64,000 nucleotides of DNA from Acholoe squamosa (lineage: Eukaryota; Annelida; Polychaeta; Phyllodocida; Polynoidae): assembly GCA_949317995.1 (NCBI GenBank), contig OX439038.1:70442659-70506658 (forward strand), in the 5' to 3' direction. Positions 18,436 to 30,911 of this stretch are shown piece by piece. Both the position numbers and the translations under genes were made by a program. Each line of letters opens with the position of its first letter. Position 1 is the first letter of the stretch. The notes under the pieces were generated by a model. That model saw only the letters and a program-made list of their open reading frames with translations. It did not search any database and was not told the origin of the DNA.

Positions 18436-18645
18436 GTGGATGGGGGGTCCCCCATGTCGATTTTAAAAAAATGGTCATGGCACTTGTCACTTAAATCCCC
18501 ATGTCACCTCTAAGAGCCTATCATGTCCCATGTCAAATTTAAGAAAGCACCTATGTCATTTCACTTATTGTTTTGCCTCATGTCACTAAGGCCCATGTCA
18601 CATGTCGATTTAAAGAAATAGCCATGTCACCATGTCGAATTTAGT
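18436..18645 (+). repeat. ATGTC-rich dispersed repeat, copy A
   Basis: About 200 bp in which CATGTC recurs roughly every 15-25 bases. The stretch with CCATGTCACCTCTAAGA, CCCATGTCAAATTTA and TTTGCCTCATG is matched, in order, by the reverse complement of 25225-25385. Confidence 0.65.
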
Positions 18646-20350
18646 GGTCCTTACCTATAGTTAAGCATGCTTCAAAATATTTGGGTAGAGTGGGTGAGTC
18701 TAGTTTGGTATAGTGTGCAGAGAGAAGGTGAGAAGCTAGGTTAATGCAATGCAACTGGCATGTTACATATAATTATGTGTATATAAACCTAGGCTATGGG
18801 TAGAAGTATGGTTATTGCTGAGGACTGGGGTCATAGCGTACATGAGATGGTCAGTGAGGGATAGTTGGAGAAGGGAATGAGGAAGGCTGGGAAAAGATTA
18901 TGGAAAGAGAAAACAATAAAGGTTAGGAAAGAACTTAAAACCTGATGGTACCAAGACTCCTAGCCCAAGATCGTCATGTCCTGGTATGGCCCAAGGTTGT
19001 GGAATGAAGACAATGCCATTTGCCTTAATTGACACATAGCCTCCCTCTAGTGGCCTGGGGTCGAACTGTTGTATGACTAAGTGATATCGTTGGAGGACCC
19101 ATTAGGAGGGTAGAGCTACCAATAAATGACCAGTGCCACTAGTTTTTCTTACATGTACAGTTGCAATGAATGTCACGGCAAAACATAATATTTGGGTAAG
19201 AGAGTACCCTTTCATAGGTTAAAATCCTTTTATCTGCCCATAGGGCAGGTAATACTGCCATGGAAGGAGAATGGCTGTAGGTACATGTCAATTACTGATG
19301 TTAAGTGTCGGACAAGAAGCGGAAAACAGGGCTTATTGGCCTTATATAAGATATTGCTCTGTATGCTCTAGTTGCATTATTAGCTGTTTAAGGGATCTAG
19401 ATATCATACATGAATTTGACCATATATGTATTCCCGCTATCAGATTTGCTGCACGTTATGAGGATTCAGTTGCCATGGAGAGAAAATGGAACAAAAACGT
19501 TCTTTTTGGCCATATTGTGCCTCAAGGTTCATTTTCCTATACCATAATGACACACTATTGAAACAATACTGCCCACTAACTTGTCGATACTACTGTCTGT
19601 GGTAGATTAACAATGACAAAGGATGGACATTATATTAAACATTGATGTATCACTGATGGGTTGATGCATGAAGAGGAAACCATAAAGTATTCAGAGTGGG
19701 TGCAAGGTCAATAGACTGGGAAGAGTTTATTCCTTATGTTAACCATACCACTTAGTAAACCATTGTGTGTCCGATATCAATCAATTTCTTATCATTAAGT
19801 TGGAAAGATTTCACATCCATTCCACCAAGGCTAGAATCACTGAGGAAACGTAGACACATTTAGTAGACCATCTGATTGACAATGCGTTTTCTATTCCATT
19901 TGGTAAAGGTGTCATCAATGATTATTATGGTTACTATCAATTAGTAAAACCCAAGGACCCAGATATCAGCACTTGAGGCACACAAAGATATTCTGCAATT
20001 AAGTCGGTTCCTCCAACGTCCTCGTGCATACCTTTAGTATATAAGTGTTGTGGAGTCTTCAGGCATTCTTCAAGATGATTGAACATCGGAGGTCTTAATT
20101 CCTGTATTCTTTAAAATCTATTAAGGAAGGTACAACGTTCCCCCCTATTGAATTGAAGTACAGATAGGTGATAGGTATTAGGGGAATGAGTCACTGCATG
20201 TTATAAAGATCCAATAGGCATTTCATTTATACAGGATGATATCAAAAGTATAAGCAAAGAAACAGTGAGTGGCCTTGGAACAAGTCTAACTGTTCTTGCT
20301 GACACTGGTCTACCTGATTAAGTGATTTGTTTCTTATTGTCTTGTCACAG
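18646..20350. other. AT-rich intergenic DNA
   Basis: Only short ORFs (longest 96 codons at 19271-19561, no recognised domain). A GTTGCCATGGAGA X-box-like half is near 19470. No transposon ends recognised. Confidence 0.4.
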
Positions 20351-20417
20351 TGTCACCCAGGCCAAATGTCACAGTTTCCAAACCGAGGCCTAGTATCTTT
20401 CCTCACTCTCCCTACAG
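20351..20417 (+). other. Possible small coding exon
   Basis: A strong acceptor (pyrimidine tract TTGTTTCTTATTGTCTTGTCACAG) ends at 20350 and a CTACAG/GTTTTG donor follows at 20417/20418. The 67 bases are open in two of three phases. Ends and composition look exonic, but no family is recognised and no connected gene can be shown. Confidence 0.25.
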
Positions 20418-21144
20418 GTTTTGTGTGCTGCTTAGTGGCCCCTGGTTACGGTGCCTAGCACTAAAAATGTCCGCCAGCTTTCATACAGTTATGTCTGATT
20501 CTTATAGCTACCACTGGACAAAGCAGGCTTATTGAAACAGGTATGCTCGTTTATCGGAGACGGGATAACCAGGTTAATGCATGGATTCCTTCTGCTGCTG
20601 ATATAGCTAATTTAAATACAACTCTTATCCTGTTTTCCTGATTCTTAGGAATGTATGCATGTCCTATTAGGTTAACCATTTAGACAGTAGAAGGTGGTAG
20701 CAAATAAACTAAGGACAATAGCATAGGGATTGGAACAAATGGTCGATTGTCACGAATTTGACCAAAATCCATGCAGGACTGCGAGAAGTGATTTCTTCAT
20801 TCTCTTAAAAAAGCTGGGGATCAAGAAGATCTTTTTAAATGTTTTGAAAGTTTGTTTAATGCTTTACACTTTACCTTTAGTTATGTGGTCACATTTTGTG
20901 AGAATGACATTGCCCCCCCCCCCAATCCCTGGGGAAAGCAGCCTCAATAATCCAGGCCCATACCTAGGGTCTGGACCGGTCTTTACTTGTGACTTTTGAT
21001 GCTATGAAATTGGCAGCCTTGGATGCCCATTTTCAGCGGAGGGAGGCCAAGGGCCAAGTGAGGGTTCTTGGGCATCCCCTAAGCAATAAACAACTCCCAT
21101 GTACAATGCTTGATAGAGGGAATTTATTTAGCCAAAATGAGAAA
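20418..21144. other. Intergenic; poly-C run
   Basis: Includes a poly-C tract near 20911-20922. Nothing else recognised. Confidence 0.4.
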
Positions 21145-21312
21145 CAAAATCATATAATAAAAGGGAATGTTCAACAATTACATCACTGCTAAGGTGGTGG
21201 TAGGGGGGGGGGGCTCTTTTGGTACCAGTGGCAAACAGTGACATTGGGGTGGGGGGTCCTAAAACTACCAAAAAAACAGTGACATAATTATTGAACATTC
21301 CCTATGATTTTG
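21145..21312. mobile_element. MITE-like inverted-repeat element
   Basis: GGGAATGTTCAACAATTA at 21163 and its near complement ending at 21302 (TAATTATTGAACATTCCC) form ~26-bp terminal inverted repeats continuing into CATCACTG/CAGTGACA. A second inverted pair, CAAAATCATA (21145-21154) and TATGATTTTG (21303-21312), flanks it. The interior is a G-rich tract. I see no clean target duplication. Confidence 0.55.
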
Positions 21313-22580
21313 GTCTATATACTACTGAAAGAAGCTATAGCCCACTAAAAGTCTGATCTATGCATAGGTCTTGTGTATGTGTCACCTACAAGGTAGTGCA
21401 TGAGATATATTCCATAGGGTCAGAAGGCAATATCATATAGGAGCCAAGGGCAATACTTGTATATGCTACTACCTCCTGCAGGTGTCTTAGCAAAGTCATA
21501 TATAGGCCCTAGGTATCAGAGTGACATAATAAATTGCCTTTGGTGATGCACTGTGTAGCCCCTTTCATTTGGCTCTTGGAGTATTGTGCACTCAGCTGTG
21601 ACCGGGCCCTTTACTGCATTCAGGTAGTTAGCAGGGTGGGAGCAGTGGGGGCATGGTGATCAAAAGTACAGGGCTGGCCCAGGCGGTATATTCCAATACC
21701 GTCTTGGGGTCAGAGGCTGTGGCCCAAGCCACATTTTATCAAGACCCATGATATTATCACAGGTGTCCCTAGATTCATCGCACTTTTTGGCCAATGGTAG
21801 TAGTATAGGGGAAATGGAACCTGGGCTTTAAATCACAGGCAAAAGTCACCACATACACATCTTGATAGGCATTCATGGTGGATGCAGTCCCCTGATTGAT
21901 AGAAATTCATCTAGGGAACCTTTAAATTGTTTATCCATGCATTCTGAAAGGCAGGGTAAAGCCCCCTCTTCAGCTGGGCATAGGGGTAAAGTGGGTTTAC
22001 TCCAGATTTTCAGGGGACAAACCCACTTGGCATTAAAAACAACATTTTTTCAACGTCTGCAAAAGGTAAAAAAAAAAAAGCTTTGTTAAAACGTTTCTTC
22101 TTACATCAAAAACGTTTTGTACATAAAAAAAAACCTTTGAACGTAATAACACGTTTTTTTACCTTCATTTATCAAACTTTTGTGAAAAAAATTTCAAGTT
22201 ACATTTTTTACATCAAATTACGTTTCTTAAACCTAAAATCCAAGAAGAACGAGCATTTGAAACTAGAAGTTCAAAATATCAGGAATCAAAAGTTTGTGGA
22301 GAAGAATCGAGTTAACTTTGAAAAAAATCTTTTCGGTATCCTGTATTGCTTCATCTTGTTCCTGGAAAGTACTAATTCTTTTTCAATGACGTGCAACAAC
22401 GGAACCCCGCTTTAAAGAATATGGTGTTAAAATGAAATAAGCATTTATAGAATGTTAAAAACGTTTTTGGAGTACATGTTTTGACGTTTAAAACAATGGT
22501 TTGCGAACTTAGTAAGCTAAAAGGAACATGTTCTTAACGTTAAAAAACCTTTCAGGTCAAGGAAGGCCATTTACCTTCAG
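21313..22580. other. Intergenic; AACGTTT-rich tract
   Basis: From about 22040 to 22555 the motif AACGTTT or its complement recurs among A/T runs, as in a decayed inverted-repeat element. Short ORFs there are AT-rich and unlikely to be coding. Confidence 0.4.
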
Positions 22581-22625
22581 ACCGATGTACAGAGCACATC
22601 AATGCTATCACCACAGCTGTGCAAG
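22581..22625 (+). other. Possible small coding exon
   Basis: Acceptor TTTACCTTCAG ends at 22580. One phase reads RCTEHINAITTAVQ, which looks protein-like, ending at an AGG/GTTGAT donor (weak). No family recognised. Confidence 0.2.
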
Positions 22626-22689
22626 GGTTGATTTGCACCTGTGCTATGAACGCCCCCCCCCCCAATGCCTACCTGACATTAACTGATAA

Positions 22690-23000
22690 GCAATATCTGC
22701 TATCACCTAAATGGGCCACTGACCCGTCCGGCCATGTAGGCCAGCGTGGCGTCCCTACCTACCTGCTACCTCCCTACCTTCTGGGCCCCGACCTCTTCCC
22801 GTGCCACACCAAGCACTGGAGGATCACACAGATCACACGGCAGCAGGTACATCCCACCTCACACCTACCTTCAGATCCCTGCTCCACCTGGCCTGGGACC
22901 TATTCACCTGTACTACCACTATCCCTTAACTAACCCCTTACTGAGGGCCCCAACTGGTGAAGTCACCCTGGAGTACCTCAACAAGTCACCCCCAGTGTAG
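22690..23000 (+). other. GC-richer stretch, possible terminal exon or decayed gene piece
   Basis: Clearly GC-richer than its surroundings. One frame reads plausibly up to about 22855 (GPDLFPCHTKHWRITQITR) and another from there to a TAG at 22998-23000 (GPIHLYYHYPLTNPLL, EVTLEYLNKSPPV). The switch of frame in mid-stretch suggests a one-base error, an unseen intron, or a pseudogene. No family recognised. Confidence 0.3.
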
Positions 23001-23920
23001 GACCGCCCCTGGAGGTGTGCACACCAGGAGGTGTAGGATCAGGAGCAGGCAGGTAAGGCATGAAGTAGCACTCACGCTAGGCTTGGTTTCAGGCTGTAGG
23101 TAGGCCTACTACTCCATGGCGGCAGCAGGAGGTGGTGGTGCCTCTCTAGGCCTTCCTCCTGTGTCTCTTTCATTGTGTCATTACCACTACCTTCATGCAT
23201 TCAGCAGGCACCGGCCAGATACCAAAATAGACCACCTGGATCAAGCCTTAAGGTGTCCAGTGGTTTGTCTTCTCCAGGCTGAGTGCTTTAAAATCAATGA
23301 ACAGTCGACTTTGTCATCATGATGCATGGATACAGCCCTGAAAAGTAACTCACCTTTTTTTGCATTATGATGCCACTCCTGCTCAACTTACCAGCGCGGG
23401 ATGTTAGCCTGGAGGTATCTTGCGACCAACAAAGGGTTAAACTGGTCATGCATGCCCTATGTCCACTCTAGGGGATTGTCCTGGTTAGATGCGATGGAGT
23501 AGAAAGGATTTCTTATCACATAATGATTATGTCATAATGTTATCACTGTTGTGAGGGTTGAAGGGTCAAGTATAGTACAACCAGACACTGCAATAACAAA
23601 TACATCTATATATGTACTGCACTAGCAATTAAGGAAGCTGATCTATGGGATTGTGAACCTAAAAGGCAATTCTTTTGATAATATGGGTGTTTCTAGACTT
23701 TTTATAACTAAAATGTAAGGTGTAGGTCACTCTAATGTCATTATAATCTGGGCTATCATTGTCTACTCCGACATTTCTGCTCATCGAACCATGTATAGAG
23801 TTCCTATCCTTTCTTCTCCTTACATATAGCAAATATTTATATAAGATTCACTGTAAGACTGTGCATGCCAACTGCACCACGTTGAAATGGTTCTAAAAAA
23901 GGTTGATATCAGCTATTCTA
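23001..23920. other. Intergenic
   Basis: Includes a CATGATGC motif near 23319, one of a dispersed set. No gene recognised. Confidence 0.4.
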
Positions 23921-24180
23921 TAAGGGAGTGGTCATTTTTTAACAACAGGGGGGGGGGGTCGGTGAAATTCTGCGCGTGCATGGCAAAAAATTTTCTGTCC
24001 CCCCTCCGAGGGGTCTGAAATTTTTCCATCCCCCTCTTTTATTCTATAGTCGGGCGCGGGATTTTTCGCTGAAAAGGGGTGAAACGTTTTTTGTCCCCTA
24101 CTAAGAGGGGTCTGAAATTTTTTTGTCCCCCCAAACTGAGCAACCCCCCCCCCCGTTGTTAAAAAATGACCACTCCCTAA
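23921..24180. mobile_element. MITE, PIF/Harbinger-like, with TAA duplication
   Basis: Terminal inverted repeats of 23-24 bp (GGGAGTGGTCATTTTTTAAC... at 23924 and its exact complement ending at 24177), flanked on both sides by TAA (23921-23923, 24178-24180). A 3-bp TAA/TTA duplication with GGG ends is the habit of PIF/Harbinger elements. Interior is poly-G/poly-C with repeated GGGGTCTGAAATTTTT; it encodes nothing. Length 254 bp. Confidence 0.8.
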
Positions 24181-25224
24181 AAGAAAGTGTGACTTTTTCA
24201 TAAACAAAATTGAGTTTAGATCAATTTTTGTAGAAATCATAATTTTGCTTGTCGTGACCACATGTGCTAATCACTTACACCGAGAAATTCACAAGACAAT
24301 TATCTTTCAAATAATGGGTATTACATGGTATTACATTTGCATTCTCAATACATTTCCCAAGGAAAGTCCAAAAACAACTTCTCTGAAAAAATCACCCTTT
24401 CCTGCCACATGGGTCTATAGATAGGACTAAGCTAAACTAACAATGAAAGGTGCACACGCCATGAGACGTCATCATTAGTGCAGACCTGTTGAATCAATGT
24501 TCATCAGAAGATGTTAATGACGATTCATCATTAGGCTGATTTCTATATCCATAACTTGGGGTCGACGTCTCCAGGTAGGTGATGGGCCTGGACCATAGTC
24601 TGGTAGCTGTCAGGGTGACCTAAACTTCTCCGATATAGATTATTTTCTGCTGATTATTCATGTATAGGGTCTTGGTGAAAATATCCAGGTGGATGTGGAG
24701 TTCTCATCCTTTAGCAATTTGAAATAAAAAAGATCAAGATGGCCACCAAAACGCTAATGAAAACTCCCTGGTACTAATCAACTTAGAAACACAAATGAAA
24801 AGGCAAAAAGTGTGTTTTTGAGGTCAGGAAATGCATTCCTGCTATTTCTGGGAAGATATCTTGCTTCCATTCTGGATCTTTTAGCTAATTGCTTATCTGA
24901 TGACCCAAATTTTGGCCAGAAAACATTGATATACTGGATCACCCTAGAACCCTCAGCAATGTTTTTGCAAGCTATGACTTGCTCAAGTCAGTTGTTATTA
25001 CCAGATATCATAGTATTTACCATTCAGCTTTGATTGATTACAGTAATCGCCAGATATAGACATTACTACTTCTGGCCGTCACTGGCATTCTTGGTCACCC
25101 TAGGCCAAAGGTCTTTTCACCATTTTGCACAAAATGTAGCAATGTCTTAGTTGGCCACAGCTTGCTTAAGTCACTTGCTAGCATTTACCTTTCAACTTTT
25201 TTTTATACATCTCTAGGTGTAAAT
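24181..25224. other. Intergenic
   Basis: AT-rich, longest ORF 73 codons, nothing recognised. Confidence 0.4.
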
Positions 25225-25385
25225 CGAAAAATCGACTTGTGACGGGCCTTAGTAGCATGAGGCAAAGCGTAAGTGATATGGCATGGGCGATTTCATAAAT
25301 TTGACATGGGATATGGCAGGTTCTTAGAGGTGACATGGGACAGGAGGGTTTAAGTTACATGTGACATGAGCATTTTTGCATACGA
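25225..25385 (-). repeat. ATGTC-rich dispersed repeat, copy B (inverted)
   Basis: Reverse complement matches 18470-18640 over about 150 bp with moderate divergence. The two copies face each other about 6.6 kb apart. Confidence 0.65.
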
Positions 25386-26590
25386 CCTGGGGGCTCCAAT
25401 CCAGATGGACATGCCAGTGGGTCACTTTGGGCCTTTGGACCAAATGAAGAGGACACTCTTTGGATGCTAATTTATCCCAGTGTTTATCAGGCAATGATGG
25501 CAGATATGACATATCATAACGGTGGTACTTCACATCTAGTAACCAGAGGATTGTGGCCAGAAACGAGCCATCCAGCTCACGGTACACTTCTATATTTCAC
25601 ATCCAATACAACAAACAGCCATATTTGATTTTGGTATATGATTCCTACGGATGCCATTCAAACCCCTAACACACCATGCTGATTAGGCATGAGGAGAACC
25701 CGCATTGTAATTTCCTACTTTTAATTGCACAGAGAGAATCAAATGGCAGACATAGTTAAAAGCACATATTCAGTAGATTGCTATCCAAGCTGTGTTTGGG
25801 ATCTCTTTTTACCTCCTCTTAAGTAGTAAAACACATTACACTAATACAAAGAGTTATTCTGGCGTTCTGCATATAAAATGTACAAAACGCACAGTCTGGG
25901 TTCAATGGCTGTGTGTTGAGCTGCTCACACTGAACAGTTACCTGGTACTCAGTGGTTGCTGAGCAGCTCTGTGACCTAAGAGCCAGGTGTAAAAAACACA
26001 CTACCACGAGCAGCTAATACCAGCTTCTTATCCTAACTCTTACACAAAGGTCACAGCCTCACCTTTAGTACCACAGCCACAATCTCCAACAAAGATGCCA
26101 GGTGATGACACACAAAGTCTTCAGCCAAGGTCATAGAATGATAATGTATTTATGGTCTGTCACAGTTATTAACTGTTTAAGGACTGGTGGTGCTTCAGGT
26201 TTTATGTCAATTCATCGTTATGATGTATCAATGCAGCGCTGGTGAGTAAATTGCCAGCAATGCATTGGTGCATCATGCTGATCCTTCAGGTTGGTATACG
26301 GAGGGGGGAAGCAACTCTGTAGGGCATCCTGTCATATTATATGATATGGATGTATCATCTGAGACTCACCCGTCTGAGAAGTGCCTCGGTACCAACCAAA
26401 GGCCATAACTATCGCCTTTAGTGCTTGAGTATACGCAGCCGTTAAAGAGCATTGCAGTGAAGTCCATCATGTTCCTCCATATTGACCACATAGAAGTGAT
26501 CAAATCTATATACGTGACTGATCTTGTCTTACAAGCAGGCCTGTCTCTAAATTCAATTGAAATGTCAATGTGAATCTTGGGTAAACCTGT
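25386..26590. other. Intergenic
   Basis: No gene recognised; one GCATCATG motif near 26273. Confidence 0.4.
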
Positions 26591-26754
26591 GTTAGCAGGG
26601 GCGTAGGAAAAGGGGGGGGGGTAGGGGGGCCTGTCCCCCCAATAATGAGGAGGTTCCCTATATAAGCCTATATAAAAATATAGCAGGCCCCCCCCGACCG
26701 AGACCCCTGCCCCCCCCCCCCCAATAAAAATTTGCTTCCTACGCCCCTGGTTAG
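26591..26754. mobile_element. hAT-like MITE, 154 bp
   Basis: Perfect 14-bp terminal inverted repeats CAGGGGCGTAGGAA (26596) and TTCCTACGCCCCTG (ends 26749). GTTAG flanks both sides (26591-26595, 26750-26754). CAGGGGCG ends are typical of hAT, though the visible duplication is 5 bp rather than 8. The interior is poly-G/poly-C. Confidence 0.75.
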
Positions 26755-28212
26755 CTAGTGTCAGTTTACTGCTACGGTTGTCATTTGCAGCACGGTGATT
26801 GTTTCTTGTAACATTGGGTAATCAACTTTATGTATGGATACCTACCAAATTTGTGCAACCCTGTTCCACACTAAGAAGGCTGTGATGAAGTAGCTGAAGT
26901 ATGTGACACTTTGTGAGAGTTTTATTGATGCCCATTGATTATAAACTACAATTCTACGTGTGTATAAACCAAACGTCAGGAGGCGGAGAGAGTTTTTTTC
27001 TCGAAAGATTTGGTATTGAATGTATTCCTATGCCTGCAGAGTGAATGGCCGCAGGACTATAACATTATTGTGGAGCGTTACAGATTTTATGTTGTGTCTA
27101 TGACCTGATATCAACTTACTGGCTTTTCATTGTAAAGGTCGTATTGCTTCCCTATTATTGTTATCCATGATAACAGATAAATGTCTGGAAAAGAAATCCA
27201 TTCAATTGGTTATTAAACAGATGCCTTGATGCGATGATCTAACATCGTATCTGGGTGTGCCGAAGTAAATGATAGTTCAGAAGCTCCTACGTCATTGTTC
27301 GGAGAAGGAATTGTCATTTACAAATCGATTTTCCACACGATTTGTTTTGAATTCGATATTTTCACTGAACCCTATGTTTTAGCTGTTATCTTGACATAAC
27401 CGTATTTAAGCAGAGATTGATTTCTTTCCATTTCTATGTCTCCCCCAAAATGACCATGATGTGAAACCATGATATGAATAGTGCATCTACTATGTATATC
27501 TTTTGTAGTTAAACATTGAAAGGATAATTTGATTATTATGTTGAGCAGTATCATTTTCCATAATAGGTATGGAGTCCACGACCCACATTTGGGTGGAGTC
27601 ATGTAAGCATGTCCTAATACCCGGAGTACTAAACATGATAGGCCTTGTTCATTGGGACTGGCAGTGCAATGAGGTGGTATTCAGCCACGCCCTTATTCGT
27701 GTATCATGTATTCACTAAAAGCTCTCAGTAATATTAGTAAGGTAACCCGTCAGCAAACTGGCAAAATATGCTATTAGCAGCCATGTACTCGATATTCAGC
27801 TCACAAACTTTTTCTGACCTTCTGTTTCCAACAACATTTAACATAAATGTTGATACGAATATGTTCAATCTCCCAGCCCTATGGACCACTCTAGCCCATG
27901 AAAAGTTAGTTGAGAAAGGCAGACCCGCCACGAGAATTACAGGCCATTTGCTCTTAGGCCAGCGTCTACCCCTAATCATAACACGATGAACAGCCCTCAA
28001 TGTCTTTACTCTTTAATGTAGAAAGGAATATTTATAAGTAGCATTTAGACGCTGCCACTGGGGTTACCAATAAATTTAATCGCCAGGATCACCCCCTTCT
28101 GACCCATGAAAAGCTATTTCTTGAGAAAGCAGGGCCGGCAAATTACAGCCGATTGACTCTTATGTCAGTGTCTGCCTTGGCAGAGGAATATGAGCAGTTT
28201 TCATCAACAAAA
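26755..28212. other. Intergenic; two diverged copies of a ~100-bp unit at the end
   Basis: About 27890-28010 and 28100-28210 are similar (CCCATGAAAAG, TTGAGAAAG, AATTACAG, then CTGCC or CTACC). The end of the first (GATGAACAGCCCTCAATG) resembles the unit of the following minisatellite. Confidence 0.45.
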
Positions 28213-28720
28213 TCACAATGGTGGCTCTCATGCTCGGGCTCAGTGCTGAGCAAATTTACTCCTCAGCAGAAGGTGATGAACAGATCTCAATGCTGAGTTA
28301 CTCTTCTCCTCAGCAGAAGGTGATGAACAGATCTCAATGCTGAGTTACTTTACTCCTCAGCAGAAGGTGATGGGCAGATCTCAATGCTGAGTTACTCTAC
28401 TCCTCAGCAGAAGGTGATGGGCAGATCTCAATGCTGAGTTACTTTACTCCTCAGCAGAAGGTGATGAGCAGATCCAATGCTGAGTTACTCTACTCCTCAG
28501 CAGAAGGTGATGAACAGATCTCAATGCTGAGTTACTTTACTCCTCAGCAGAAGGTGATGAACAGATCTCAATGCTGAGTTACTCTACTCCTCAGCAGAAG
28601 GTGATGAACAGATCTCAATGCTGAGTTACTCTACTCCTCAGCAGAAGGTGATGGGCAGTTCTAAATACTGAGCAACCTTACTGCTCAGCAGAGCAGAATG
28701 AACAGCTCTCAGTACCTGAC
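28213..28720. repeat. 47-bp minisatellite
   Basis: Nine near-identical units starting at 28261, 28308, 28355, 28402, 28449, 28495, 28542, 28589 and 28636 (one unit is 46 bp), with degenerate units either side. Each unit starts CCTCAGCAGAAGGTGATG and contains CTCAGCA and TGCTGAG, an inverted pair. Confidence 0.95.
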
Positions 28721-30798
28721 TCAAAACACTCAAAAAGTATCAAAACTCAAAAAGTATCAAAACACTGGCACAATAATCGTCAATTCGCCAAAGCAGCAAC
28801 AAATAATTTCCCTCCTATGGATGTTTTTTTGTGACAACAAAACAACAAAGTTTGAGGCATACTGAGGCCATTGTGGGGTCACACAATAACTCTTTAACGC
28901 CACACAATCCGATATTGACTGTAATTAGGTAGTTCAGTTATCATACACAGAGAGAACACTGATCACTTTGACGCATACTGCACAGGTCACAATTTGTCTC
29001 CCACATGACATGTAGGAAGGCATGTCGAATGAGGTTGACGCTCTCATATTTGGTTTGTCAACTCCACTTGACATGTGTAATGAAGACACGTCACACATTT
29101 CTGATCCATTCACCTGAGTGCTAGGTAATACTGTGAGACAATCATGTAAGGGTCAAGAGCAGTCAATGGCTATGTACCAATGGTTCAATCAAGGCAGACC
29201 TATAATAGAAGGCAGGGGATATCATAGTCCCAAAGGCCTGCAACACTAAGGCACTTTTTCCTATCTACAGAACTTCTACTTGACTGAGGACCTCTATGCA
29301 GTCCATAAGACAAGGGCATGGAGGTGCATGGCAGTGCCATCTGTCTCCATGCAATGGAGATACTGAGATTATAGACTGTGGGTTAGCATAGAATCCTTTG
29401 GTATTTTCACTGACCCACACACAAGGTTTCTAGCCTCTCCAGTCGAAGAATTCAGGATTGTGGGTGTCTATTTTATTATTCAATAACAAATGCAAATTTA
29501 ACAATAAAATAATTCACTACCATTCGTTGATAGTATTTACAGACCTTAGTGATCTATTCTTCATGAAAACAAAATGACACAGATATATACATCAAATGTC
29601 TCAAGTGTTGGTAGTGCCTCTTGGTAGTGATTAATCCTGGTACCAAAATGGTTGTTTGCCCCATCTAGTGGAATATCCTAGAACAATTATGTATGTCAAA
29701 CCATCACATGTCAAGTGCCTTCGACATGGCTGTGACCCTAGTCAACTCATAGATGACATGGCATTTTAAGGATTACTGTGTGCTACAGTTGTCAGGGTGA
29801 CATATGTGCACATGTCCCAATGACATGTGCTCTATGTGTCAAATCAAGTTGACAGGGGTGTACATGTCACTTTGTCAGGAAGACTTTTTCAGTGTAGATT
29901 TAAGCTTTTTGATTATCCTAGATAAACACAAGTGCTTCTGCTATCATTCATAGTGTTTTCAGTCTAACTTTGGGCTTTGCCTCTCCTAATAACTGCTATT
30001 TGCAACCGACCTACTTTTTACCTAATCACATATCTTCAATATCACATCTTAGGGCATTGCGGTTTTTTTTTTAAATGACAACTTCACAGTGGCAACTACA
30101 CAATCATGTGATAGACTTATTTAAGAGTGGTAATAAGTGTAGCAGTACTGCTATATTCTGTAATCCAATAAACTCCTCTCTGTTAGTCTAGCCATCATTA
30201 GCCGTTTAGTCAGCTCCTCGTCTCAGCATTCCCAACTCCCTCTAATTAGCTCTAGATAATAATGGCCCCATTTTGTTTGCTGGTACATGCATACCGCTAT
30301 GTAGCTGACAAACATTGCCTCTTACTGTTTCGTATCATACATGTGAACCGAAAATCGAGAAAAACCGAGGTACAGGGCTTAATAGCTACCAATAAATCCG
30401 ACATAGAAAAGGCACCACTGACATTAATTGCCCTTAATAGCATGGGAATAGGCCTAGGAGGTTCAGGAAGCGGCAATGTACAGGTACACCGTATGTAGTT
30501 AAGTCAGCGAAGATAGACCACGTTTTAGATCAGCATTACAAGTCATTCATGAAAAGGACCGCTGAATTTTTTTTAGGAATTGAGTTAACTTCATGTACAT
30601 TGCACTGGGCCTGGGTAGGGGATATTATGCTTCCGGACCTTCTTCTGTTTTTGGAAGGTACCATGACTTGGACAAACCTTCCTTACTCCCCTCCCTCCTC
30701 ATTCAAGGCCGGGGGTCACTCTCTCATGGCAGGTAGCAACTGCCACCAGTCTACTGCGGCCAACACTTTACTTCTTACTGGAAAAACAGGGATGGGCA
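28721..30798. other. Intergenic; rich in ACATGTC-type words
   Basis: ACATGTCA and TGACATGT recur at 28985-29100 and 29690-29880, perhaps remnants of the ATGTC repeat family. No gene recognised. Confidence 0.4.
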
Positions 30799-30911
30799 AA
30801 ATAACAGAGGAGGAGGGGCTGAATAACAGAGGAGGAGGGGCTGAATAACAGAGGAGGAGGGGCTGAATGACAGAGGAGGAGGGGCTGAATAACAGAAGAG
30901 GAGGGGCTGAA
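30799..30911. repeat. 22-bp tandem repeat, five units
   Basis: Unit AATAACAGAGGAGGAGGGGC + TG, with single-base changes in the last two units. Confidence 0.95.

Noticed and set aside
22083..22415. 110-codon Phe/Lys-rich ORF
   Set aside because: AT-rich tract with A/T runs; composition alone explains it.
23932..24261. 109-codon ORF on minus
   Set aside because: Lies mostly in the MITE and its poly-G/poly-C interior.
28985..29890. Single transposon with ACACTGA/TCAGTGT ends
   Set aside because: The end match is only 7 bp and the internal ACATGTC words do not pair consistently.
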